Below, piece by piece: positions 15,301 through 22,976 of a stretch of DNA of 64,000 nucleotides. Within the stretch, counting starts at the first letter, position 1. Each line of letters begins with the position of its first letter. This stretch comes from Synchiropus splendidus. Its lineage: Eukaryota > Chordata > Actinopteri > Syngnathiformes > Callionymidae. The stretch covers positions 10,517,001 to 10,581,000 of the forward strand of contig NC_071335.1 in NCBI RefSeq assembly GCF_027744825.2, in the 5' to 3' direction. The translations under genes and the position numbers were made by a program. The notes below the pieces were generated by a model. That model did not search any database. It had not been told where the DNA came from and was given only the letters and a program-made list of their open reading frames with translations.

Positions 15301-17079
15301 CATGAAAGGTAAACTAGGATAAAGACACCAAGAGATTATTGGGTATTGGACTTACATTGTTTCCCGGCAACAGAGCAAAGAGGTTACATTTAATTGAACA
15401 ACAAAAGTGCTGTTAAATAAATTGAAGAAGTTCAAGGCTATTTCCAAAGAAGCAAGTCTTAACGGTTCTACACGGCATACAATGAGAGCCTTTCTGACAG
15501 AAATGGTCATGAAAATCACTATCCTCTGTCAGACTCAAAAACATGTCCTCCCATCAGAGCTGTGCAGCGCTACACACTTACGGCTGGCTCTTCCAGTTCC
15601 TGCAGACATCCCTCACTAGAGATTGAATGTGACTATATTGACAACAGACAAATAATGTTTTTATTGTCATTGTTTATTTCCCTAGTTCTTTTTTTTTAAC
15701 CCCGGAAAACGACCTAAGGTTGGGGAGCATACAGTAGTCTCTCTTGGAAAACGCTCAACGAATTACACAGCAAAACATCGACCACTGGTCCCTTGACATT
15801 TCATCATTATTCTATAAAATTAAAACACAAAAAGTCAGCATAACCATACAGGCGAATCAAAAACACAAATTGTAATTGAAAAGACGACGTCAGTCTTCAT
15901 ATAGTTTGACGTGAATTAAACAGCAGCGGAGAGACTAACGATTGAATACTTTTTAAAACTGTATATCGACCAATAAGACGACGTTTGAAAGACATAATGT
16001 ACGAAGTGTGTTCATTGTGTTTTGACTTGCTGTCAACGTTAGCTAACTGTCCACTTAGCCCGCTTTCTACTCACATCTTTCTGCTCCTGTCTGCTGTTGA
16101 ACAGGTTGAGCCGTTGGAGTCGCGCTTTCATCCCATCGGCCATAAACTTAACAAACACTAGTTTGAAAATGTCGCCATTCTATACTTTAGGGTGAAACTA
16201 CCGCACACTGTTGTCATTTCATTCGAGAACAAGTTTGGCTCCCTGTCGCTGAAGTTCCTGTGTCGGGGTGTCAAGATGGTTGGTCAAATACAGCCGCACA
16301 TCCGGCCTGGTCATTTCACAATAAGATAAATTCACGTTGTTGGAAATGGAAATTCAATGAAGTTTCCATTATTTTTTTCTTAGTTTGTGTATTTCCGTTT
16401 TGTACTTGATTCAGCAAATTCCGCCAAATGACAGACAGAATGGGTGGCACTCGGTTCTAAGTCAAGTTCTCGTTGGGCGGAATAACGCGGGACGTCCAGT
16501 GATGTTTGGATTGTGAGACACCCGTCATTTTTGTGAAGCGAATCAATATAAAGGCATTAGGATGCAGACAACCTGAGTGATGGAAACTGTGAACCATGCC
16601 ATACTGGGCATTTGTGAGGACCCCTGCCTATGTAATCCAGAGCAAAGGTCAGCCCGATTTGGGGGGGGGGCCAAACCCGGTACTGTGTCTGGTCGCCTGT
16701 GTATGTCAGATTACAGGATATGAATCTGAACAAATATACAATACAAACACAGGGGATACAAATCAGAAAATCACATCTACCATAGTTGTATTTCCAACAA
16801 ACAAACAAACAAACAAACAAACAAAAACTAAACACAATTCGCCTCATATTCACATACATAACATTATCTTTATAATATTGTTATTAATAATAATTATAAT
16901 TTCAGTGATGCAAAAAATATTTACAAGTTGTTTCATTTCGAACTACTATGATGAGATTGAAACAGTTCCCTTTATAATTTTAAATCTTTACTGCCGCTTT
17001 GTGGTAAAAACAAATCACACAGAGAAATCTTCAATTGACCAATTATATTGGCGAAATACATTTTTTAAAGGACATTTAT

Positions 17080-17154
<75 letters not shown>

Positions 17155-20100
17155 GACGGTAAACAGGTGCTGTTGATGTTTTCCTACTGTGCTTCCATCT
17201 GAGCGGCAGCTTTGAAAGGATCAATAACGCTCCTCTTTTACCATGAACAAACGAAAGACTAATCCAAATACGCATGCGATTGGGCAACTAGGAAAACATA
17301 TTAGTCACGTTTTATGCACCAGGGCCTCTCGTTAAAGCTCGGCTTTCTCTAATTTCCATGAATTATTTAGTTGGATTTATTCCCACTAGGTGGCGCTGGA
17401 ACCCATCCCAACCACTTCATGAAGGCACTGCGAGCAGATCACTAGTCCGTCACGGGACACACTTAGAGACACTAAGCTGCATTCAAACTCGATTGTTTTT
17501 TTTTTCTGAAAGTCAAGACAAAAACACTGTTGCTGAAATGAAGACTTGAGTGAGTGTGGCGTCACAGCTGCTGCCGCAGCAACAGGTGCCGACACAGAGC
17601 TACGTCACACATTCCTTTCTCCACCCTGCTCACGACTGACCCACAATCAAACCCTTAACAAATACGACACGAGCGGGTGTTTCCATGGCAGCAAGGTCCC
17701 ACATCCTGCTGGGCTCAGCTCAGACAAAATGCTGTGACACCAGGAGAGAACCAGGACACTCCTGGTGCTTCAGACTGTCAGCTAGCCACCGTCTGTTCTC
17801 CGACTAGTAAAAGCTGTTAAAGGCACTTAAAAAACATTATATCCAATAATGTGTTTCCCAATTAACCCTCCATGACAAGGAGGAAGTAGAAGGAAGAGCT
17901 TTAATCCTAAAAAGTTATTTTAATTTTACATTAAAAATAAGTAAAAATTGCCAGGTGGCTTAGCGATTAGTGGCAGCAGTGGTCACTTCCTGTTTACATT
18001 TCTTTGTAAGTAGTTGGAAAATAGAGTAAAATGTTCATATTACTAAGACGAATGAAGAGAACATTTTAATTAAAATATCAGTATTTGTTTGTAACAGTGA
18101 CAAATGAAATGTTTGTTTAAATGTAATAATATGATAATAACAATTCAAAATAAATACCCAGCTCTATGTCAGTTCAAGGCTCTTATTGGACATTTGACGG
18201 AAAGCATGTGAGATATACAAATGCTTTTCCGTTAATAACTAACTGATGCTTAATTATCATTTATATCAGCACAATTGTAGAAAAATGGGAAGGGAATTAG
18301 CATCTGTTTGGAGGTTCTAAGTCCAGGTCTTTCACAAGAGTCACGATGAGTCGAGATATGTCTAAGATACACATGTAATTGATTCCAATTGTGTCCACTG
18401 TTTACTGCCTTTTTTCCTTCTAAATTATTCTTCAGTTAGTCAGTTATTCTTTATTACTTTTGTTCTGACATTCTAACGCTGCAAAATAATACGGACATAA
18501 CCTTAATTTTTTTTAATGTGCTTCAGTAGTTTGGAATGTATTGACTATTGATTTGGGGGACACATCTTAACATATCAACATATTAATCGCAATACTTTGG
18601 CGCCGCCTTCCCTCAGATTTGTTCAAAAATAAAAGAAATGGGAGTGCGGTAGAGTAAAATAGGCTTATAAGCAGAGAACGGTTTGGTTGAATGAATGTTG
18701 GCATTAAAATAAAGCATGTACGTGTAACGTATGCATGCTGTATGTTGTTTGTAAGTGTGTCCCAGCTTCTTAGTGGCTGTGGAGCCTATGAGAGGAGGAG
18801 GACTAAACTCTCCCTCTCTACAGTGTCAAGTCCCCACAGGCTGTGTCTGGACTAGTGGAGTCATTCGCACGAGATGTTATGTTGTGTATTTGGGTCACAT
18901 TCTGTTTTTTTGTTGTTGTTTTTTACTTCAACTAAGAGCTAACCACTTTTTAGAATTATGTTTCAGTCAATCTTTCATCTTTTAATGTGTTTTTGCAGCT
19001 CATTTACAGCTCTGTTCCCAAAACACGTTTGTCCATGTCACCATTATTGTGTATCAGTAAACACTGAGTGATGGTCAGATCTCGTGCCTCGCACGCAGGC
19101 TGCGGTTCTTTGCTTTAAAACAATTTGACTGTTTAAAATGTCTTATTTAGACATGTGATGTTGCGTATGTTGGGCCTCTTGAGTTCAGATGGCGATGACG
19201 CTGCATCAGCTGTCGTGCCACCAAGACAGATCTGCTCTCTCACAAGGTCATGATAAACATGGATTCCGCCTCACTCAAAGTTGAAATCTCTTTGTCAACA
19301 CAAGGGGTGTTATTTTATATTCCTCATGTGCACAGATTAGCATGTGAATTAGCAGCATTGCTGAGAGGCACCAGGCGATGAAGTCTCTGCGACCAATAAA
19401 TACATCCACAAACAAAGAAATATGGCAGGTGGAGTGGAACAATGAGGCCCGCAGGTCTTCCTGGATTTATTGATATTTTTACTGTAATTTTGGGACGTAA
19501 TTATTTAGTAAAAAATAATCTTCTCTCTGATCTGTGGTTTTTGGTTATAAACTGGCAGCATTTTTAAAAATTATATAATAGGAATAAGTTTTATTTATTA
19601 AAAAATGAAAACATATTTATGATTGATCGATCTGGCACCCAACTGCACCCACCTCGGCTCGGTCCTGACATCGGAACACGTAGCAGCAGCAGTCTGGGGC
19701 GTCTCTGAGCAGACAGGCAAAGCTGCTGGGCTCCTGGCTGTTATGAATCAGCTTGACCACCTGGTGGGGTCGGCACTTGAAGAGCACGGTGTGTCTCAGA
19801 GGGTCTCGGACCACTCCCTCGGGCCAGGCGGTCACACACCGCACCCGGGTGGCAGACACACACAGAAGAACGCACTGATTCAGAGCAGGCATATTTCGGC
19901 CTCTCCTGCCTGAAGACTTGCAGATCTCTGCCACCACCCAGGGCAGCATGGCCATGGTGGTCATGCGGTGGACCAGCAGAGAGCCCACCAGGGTCAACTT
20001 GTACTGCACCTCCTCTTCAGCCTCCTCTTCATCATTGTACATGGATGAACGCTGATTTGTGTCCAGCCGCGCCAGTGACGGACATGAGCGATGGGAGGAA

Positions 20101-20186
20101 ATGAGGGGAGGACGAGGTGGTGCCGGAGCTCTGTTCTCCTTTGGCTTCACCTCAAAGTAGAGTCCCTCCATGGATGCAGAGCCACC
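89..20186 (-). CDS. tbc1d1: tbc1d1, TBC1 domain family member 1 (partial, 5' part of gene)
   Basis: Rab GTPase-activating protein of insulin and AMPK signalling; in vertebrates it controls Rab-dependent GLUT4 vesicle traffic, mainly in muscle. Coding exons on the minus strand: 20171-19653, 7403-6852, 4795-4706, 2826-2722, 2621-2489, 2222-2131, 1882-1766, 1615-1493, 962-814, 358-89. Phase is continuous over all junctions, giving about 716 codons. The first PTB domain spans roughly residues 57-190 ([27 protein letters not shown]). The second runs from [11 protein letters not shown] to LKQAF. A basic calmodulin-binding-type helix ([13 protein letters not shown]) lies near 555-575 and an Akt-type RRRAST site near 666. 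The Rab-GAP (TBC) domain must lie beyond the left edge. tbc1d4 is the alternative; the PTB sequence and the pgm2 neighbour favour tbc1d1. The N-terminus is about 30 residues longer than I recall for human and is proline-rich and acidic. Confidence 0.95.
359..1492 (-). other. tbc1d1 introns around coding exon 9
   Basis: Two introns of 455 bases (359-813) and 530 bases (963-1492) with ordinary AT-rich sequence. I see no repeat, RNA gene or further exon in them. Confidence 0.8.
814..962 (-). CDS. tbc1d1: tbc1d1 coding exon 9
   Basis: Residues about 578-627, serine- and asparagine-rich linker ([15 protein letters not shown]) after the calmodulin-binding-type helix. Acceptor ctccggcag, donor GTAAAT. 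It leaves two bases that join the first base of the next exon to make a lysine codon. Confidence 0.93.
1493..1615 (-). CDS. tbc1d1: tbc1d1 coding exon 8 (calmodulin-binding-type helix)
   Basis: Residues about 537-577. Encodes [19 protein letters not shown], the basic amphipathic segment shared with human TBC1D1 and TBC1D4. Donor is the weak GTTGGC; phase 0 on both sides. Confidence 0.93.
1766..1882 (-). CDS. tbc1d1: tbc1d1 coding exon 7
   Basis: Residues about 498-536, with [18 protein letters not shown] matching the human segment ENELIISFLRCLYEEKQ after the second PTB domain. Acceptor ttgtttgtag, donor GTAATT; phase 0 on both sides. Confidence 0.95.
2131..2222 (-). CDS. tbc1d1: tbc1d1 coding exon 6
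   Basis: Residues about 467-497: [20 protein letters not shown], a predicted helical segment close to human [15 protein letters not shown]. Begins with two bases completing a split glycine codon; donor GTAACA after an in-frame ATG. Confidence 0.95.
2489..2621 (-). CDS. tbc1d1: tbc1d1 coding exon 5 (end of PTB2)
   Basis: Residues about 423-467: [18 protein letters not shown] closes the second PTB fold with its C-terminal helix; [15 protein letters not shown] follows. Acceptor ttttcgtag, donor GTGAGA, ending in phase 1. Confidence 0.97.
2722..2826 (-). CDS. tbc1d1: tbc1d1 coding exon 4 (PTB2 core)
   Basis: Residues about 388-422: [15 protein letters not shown] then [13 protein letters not shown], the most conserved strands of the second PTB domain in TBC1D1/TBC1D4. 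Phase 0 on both sides. Confidence 0.97.
2827..4705 (-). other. tbc1d1 intron between coding exons 3 and 4
   Basis: 1.9 kb, AT-rich. From about 3800 it contains degenerate interspersed-repeat-like sequence beginning with ggggtctcaaactctattga. No coding exon recognised. Confidence 0.8.
4706..4795 (-). CDS. tbc1d1: tbc1d1 coding exon 3 (PTB2)
   Basis: Residues about 358-387: [20 protein letters not shown] and [10 protein letters not shown], as in human IGQSEVYLISPDTKK. Thirty complete codons, phase 0 on both sides. Confidence 0.97.
4796..6851 (-). other. tbc1d1 intron between coding exons 2 and 3
   Basis: 2.1 kb. Around 6460-6620 a GC-richer segment (gagcccgacccacttcggcgagtcacaagg) has the look of an old interspersed repeat. 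An open plus-strand frame there lacks recognisable protein features. Nothing else identified. Confidence 0.7.
6852..7403 (-). CDS. tbc1d1: tbc1d1 coding exon 2 (PTB1 end, PTB2 start)
   Basis: Residues about 174-357. [13 protein letters not shown] completes PTB1, a serine-rich insert follows, then [20 protein letters not shown] opens PTB2. The long variable stretch before ENRTMLFT corresponds to the human region holding the AMPK site. [10 protein letters not shown] in this stretch fits an AMPK-type motif (hydrophobic at -5, arginine at -3, leucine at +4), but whether it equals human Ser237 is inference. Phase 0 on both sides. Confidence 0.97.
8660..8880 (-). repeat. teleost interspersed repeat fragment
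   Basis: Contains tttcctccaggcactcagtc, an acttgtccagggagccccc segment and CCTTTCACCC, all typical of a very abundant fish repeat. Related to the copy at 12206-12498 in opposite orientation. Confidence 0.6.
10208..11343. repeat. degenerate transposon-like element, about 1.1 kb
   Basis: The left end CAGGTTCTCAAACTCGCGGCC and the right end (reverse complement CAGGCCTGGCGACGCCGTGG, followed by a TTGAGCCGCATG motif) resemble ends of hAT-type fish repeats. The family assignment is tentative. It includes a tRNA-B-box-like ggttcgcatcccgc near 10790. No intact transposase frame. Confidence 0.45.
12206..12498 (+). repeat. abundant teleost interspersed repeat copy
   Basis: Contains the diagnostic segments catccatcttcggttaacc, tacaccctggacaggt, gaaaacccacgcaggcac and gtgctaaccattgtgccac. 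These recur many times in fish genomes. No coding capacity. Confidence 0.7.
13012..13076 (-). CDS. candidate 65-nt exon of the same chain
   Basis: Acceptor ctcagcacag; with the carried T it reads [20 protein letters not shown] then HE, ending in phase 0 before a weak donor GTGTTA. The chain totals 62 codons. Its exit phase is compatible with the tbc1d1 exon at 7403 and with another weak candidate at 12011-11961. No family recognised. Confidence 0.3.
14897..14930 (-). CDS. candidate 34-nt exon of the same chain
   Basis: Acceptor gtagttgtcag, donor GTAAGTC. Phase-0 entry reads [11 protein letters not shown] and leaves one T. This T combines with the first two bases of the candidate exon at 13076 to make a tyrosine codon. 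The polypyrimidine tract is weak. Confidence 0.3.
15582..15599 (-). CDS. candidate 18-nt microexon following the 16.1-kb exon
   Basis: On the minus strand gatgtctgcag precedes GAACTGGAAGAGCCAGCC, which is followed by the strong donor GTAAGTG. In phase 0 it reads ELEEPA. A longer form using the upstream acceptor ctctag would place a stop directly after the preceding exon, so the short form is preferred. Product unknown. Confidence 0.3.
16075..16143 (-). CDS. candidate alternative first exon in tbc1d1 intron 1
   Basis: Minus-strand ATG at 16143 opens 23 codons beginning [15 protein letters not shown] and ending QEQKD, followed by a strong donor GTGAGT in phase 0. Upstream lies a TATA-less, CG-containing region with a YY1-type AAGATGG (16273-16279, plus strand) and a seven-codon upstream frame at 16178-16158. 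I do not recognise the peptide. It could be an alternative tbc1d1 N-terminus, because the donor phase fits the tbc1d1 acceptor at 7403, or the first exon of a gene nested in the intron. Confidence 0.45.
16797..16827. repeat. (AAAC)n microsatellite
   Basis: About seven tandem copies of AAAC/ACAA. Confidence 0.9.
17083..17151. repeat. (TA)n microsatellite, about 34 units
   Basis: Uninterrupted TA dinucleotides inside tbc1d1 intron 1; likely length-polymorphic. Confidence 0.97.
19653..20186 (-). CDS. tbc1d1: tbc1d1 exon 2 with start codon (coding exon 1)
   Basis: The acceptor atccttcag sits just above 20186; 15 bases of 5' UTR lead to the ATG at 20171. It encodes residues 1-173. These comprise a proline-rich, then acidic N-terminus (DEEEAEEE) and most of PTB1 ([31 protein letters not shown]). 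The donor GTGGGT is in phase 0 and the intron behind it is 12.2 kb. Confidence 0.95.
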
Positions 20187-20677
20187 CTGAAGGATAACAA
20201 AACATTAGCGCACAAACGACAAAGCACAATTGTTAGTATGGACACAATATTTATAATTATCATATCCACATATTTTGCCATCTGACAACAACTTTATTAT
20301 ATCAAATAAGTCAATATCAAGGGCGTAGACCACATATAATAATAATAATAATAAAAATACAGATCTATCTTAGCAGTAAAAACTGGATTCATAATCAAAA
20401 GTATTTCAAGTTTTGGAGGCACACGTCAAGCCTGTTGTTTACACCATCACAAGGCTTCAGCCGTGACCTTCTGCTGTCTGAAGGACTCGTCACAGCGTTA
20501 AATGGACGCACAAGTCAATACAACATTTGAATCAAGTGACGTTGTTTCTCTCTTTCCTCAACTGAAAGTGATCCAGTTGAGTTGTGAGGTGTCTTTAGCA
20601 AGGATAACTAATTTAAGGAGCTATTCCAGGCACATTAAACCCTAATGAACAATTCAACCAAAATGTTGTTTTCTTAC

Positions 20678-20770
20678 CTGTGTTGTCCCCAAAGTTGTGA
20701 CCAGGGTGTGTCGCGGTCAGAGTGAGCACAAGGGAATGTCGTGTAATATCGGAGCAGAATCGACTGAGTG
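20678..20770 (-). other. tbc1d1: tbc1d1 5' untranslated exon 1 (probable)
   Basis: On the minus strand the sequence ends in ACACAG followed by GTAAGA, a strong donor at 20678/20677. It pairs with the acceptor 491 bases downstream that opens the ATG-containing exon. The 5' limit near 20770 is inferred from a TATA-like box about 25-30 bases further upstream. No cDNA support is available here. Confidence 0.6.
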
Positions 20771-20792
20771 ATCGGAGAGAGTCTGTGTGAAG

Positions 20793-20802
20793 TTAAATAT
20801 AG
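20793..20802 (-). promoter_or_regulatory. TATA-like / MEF2-consensus box of tbc1d1
   Basis: Minus-strand CTATATTTAA fits both a TATA element and the full MEF2 consensus YTAWWWWTAR. It lies about 115 bases upstream of the donor of the proposed untranslated first exon. An inverted repeat AGGGGT-CA-ACCCCT follows at 20808-20821. MEF2 would agree with muscle-enriched expression of TBC1D1 in vertebrates, but function is inferred. Confidence 0.45.
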
Positions 20803-20821
20803 ATGACAGGGGTCAACCCCT

Positions 20822-22349
20822 CCCCGCAGAGCTGCAGCGTGACGGCAGCGTGCTGCCTGCGTGGGCATTTGTATTCCCTCACACCTGTCGGTCAGAATTG
20901 TATTTAAGTCTGGCGTCAGATGCTGTACTTCAGATCACAGAACATTCAAAGCCTGATCTATTTCAGAGGAAGTACACTACTCCACCAGGCAGGAGCCCAG
21001 GGATGCGGTGTACAGCAGGGATCTGTTTTCAGTCAAACACCATTTTCCCCAAAGAGACAACCAACACTGACAAGACCCAGAAAACCTTCAGACATATTCC
21101 ACCTTAAATATAATTCAAATAGTAATACTAATTTACAGTAACAACGACGGCAAGTATTATAATGGTATTTTTAAATACGACAATGTAATAAATTAGGGAA
21201 AACAAGTGACCATATTAGCAATTAAAATCCTCAAACGTGGTGGTTTTGATCAGGCAGAAACTTGTTCCCGGCCGTTCTTCCTAGAGAGTCAATGTGCTCT
21301 GTTGGTTCATTTAAAACATTGAATTGTATTCCAAGTTCTGACAACAGAGTGTGTTTCAAATGTTTGACAGGACTATGACAGACAGAACGGTGAATGTCGA
21401 CAGTAAAGCAACGGGGACGTCAAAACTCTAAAAACACCATTCAAGTAATGGATACAAATTTTTTAAAAATTCAATAAAATGTCACACTTGAAGGAGCCAT
21501 TTCATGACCTGCGGTCAGTTTGGCATACAAATGTGGGACAGAATTTCACATTTTGACATCGCTCTGTCTATAAATCCATCATTTTTGCACTGAAAGTAAA
21601 CTTCACACAGCAAATCCCAAGTGTCCTCAATCACTTTGGCCGCTCGTCATTTTGTCTTATGTTATTGTTGAGGTCTCTTCAGCCAGTAAATACGCGCTGC
21701 AGCTCAGTGCTGGATTCCCTGATGTAGTGACGCTCGCAATGCCTATGTGAGTCCACTTGATGGCACACTCCAGCCAACGTGCTGATCACGTTTTCGCGAC
21801 GTCATTCTCAGTTCAGCTGTTAAATAAGACGACTGTCGCCCGACACAGGGGCGGGACTATATTATAGGGTGGAGCAATATTTTTGCAATTCTATTGCATT
21901 GCAATTTATATTTAGCATTAGGCTAAGTAAGATTTTTTATCCTATGGAGCATTTATGGATCCTAAGTATTTTTATGGAATAATTGCATTGATATTTACAG
22001 TATATAGTTTGATCTTTTTTCCCTATTTTGTCTTTGCTTCTTGTGTTCTTCTTTGGCTTGACGGCCCCTCACAGGAGCATATAATGTGGCCAGGTGGAAA
22101 TCTAACTGCCCGTCTCTGCCCCAATGTCTAGAGCGGCCACTTGGCATTGAGTTGTTTGCATTATGTTGCCAGACGTATTAAGACTGAGGGTGTACACGCC
22201 TACTCTGACTGCACGACAGGACGAAGGCTCATTTGATGTCTAATGATTTTATGTATGTTTTTTGTCCTGCTGTACATGAGACAAAGTTTTTATTAAAAAC
22301 TGTATATTTGACTTAGAAATCCCTGGATGAAAAAACAGAATTAGCATCC
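20822..22349. other. tbc1d1-pgm2 intergenic region
   Basis: About 1.5 kb between the tbc1d1 promoter and the inferred pgm2 polyadenylation signal. Both genes read leftward, so this holds tbc1d1 upstream regulatory DNA. No coding sequence seen. Confidence 0.7.
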
Positions 22350-22369
22350 ATACTTTGTAGTCACACACC

Positions 22370-22375
22370 TTTATT
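22370..22375 (-). terminator. pgm2: AATAAA polyadenylation signal, probable pgm2 3' end
   Basis: The first AATAAA that I see downstream of the pgm2 stop codon, giving a 3' UTR of about 500-530 bases. The cleavage site is not determined. Confidence 0.55.
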
Positions 22376-22873
22376 ATAGTCTTGAAGACTTTTACGCTTC
22401 ATTCATGGGAGTTCCACCAGTCCCCACAGTGAAATGCTAGAGCCGACCAAGGGCTTCATTTGGATCAGCTCCAGAAATAAATCACAAACACAGCTGCGTC
22501 ACATCAGAGTTGTTTTAATGCTATTGCCTCCACATACCATCAGGTGCAAATCAAAAATACATCTCAGCAGACAAAATATACCTTTATGGAATATGATCAC
22601 TTGCTTGGACATGAGAGCACGAGGGCAGTAAGGGGCCAGGTGTGAAGACAGCACGATCAAGAAAGGAAATCCTGGGTTAGCCACACTAGATTCACATCAC
22701 CAGGTAGCATTACAGAGGTTTTGTGCAGGGAAATGTTTTGTATTACTGTAGAAATGTACAACTTTGTGAGCAGTTGGGTATGTTCGGGAATGTGAATATT
22801 TCAGGCGAGAACCTTGAAGCGTATTGGTCACAGTACAGCTGTTTTGACAAGAGGTGGAAGGAAGACACATTTT

Positions 22874-22976
22874 CTACTCCGGTTTTGGCTGCAGCTTGTT
22901 TTTCTCTGGCTCGAAGAAGTTTTCCACGATGGCGTTGACCAGGTCGTCAAGTTCCTTCCTCAGTTGAGCTACATCA
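22874..22976 (-). CDS. pgm2: pgm2 exon 13 (stop codon)
   Basis: Residues 576-609 with a C-terminal helix ([20 protein letters not shown]) and a TAG stop; matches the human C-terminus in length and pattern. Confidence 0.97.

Larger units (their letters stand above)
7404..19652 (-). other. tbc1d1 intron 1 of the coding part (12.2 kb)
   Basis: Long intron holding several repeat fragments (8660-8880, 10208-11343, 12206-12498), a (TA)n tract at 17083-17151 and a promoter-like region at 16.1-16.4 kb with small candidate exons downstream. The remaining sequence is AT-rich and unremarkable. Confidence 0.75.

Noticed and set aside
15582..15615. 34-base version of the 15.6-kb microexon using acceptor ctctag
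   Set aside because: Would put TGA directly in frame after the 16.1-kb exon.
16596..17081. Plus-strand open frame of 161 codons
   Set aside because: Includes the AAAC microsatellite and AT-rich DNA; the translated protein is low-complexity and unlike any family I know.
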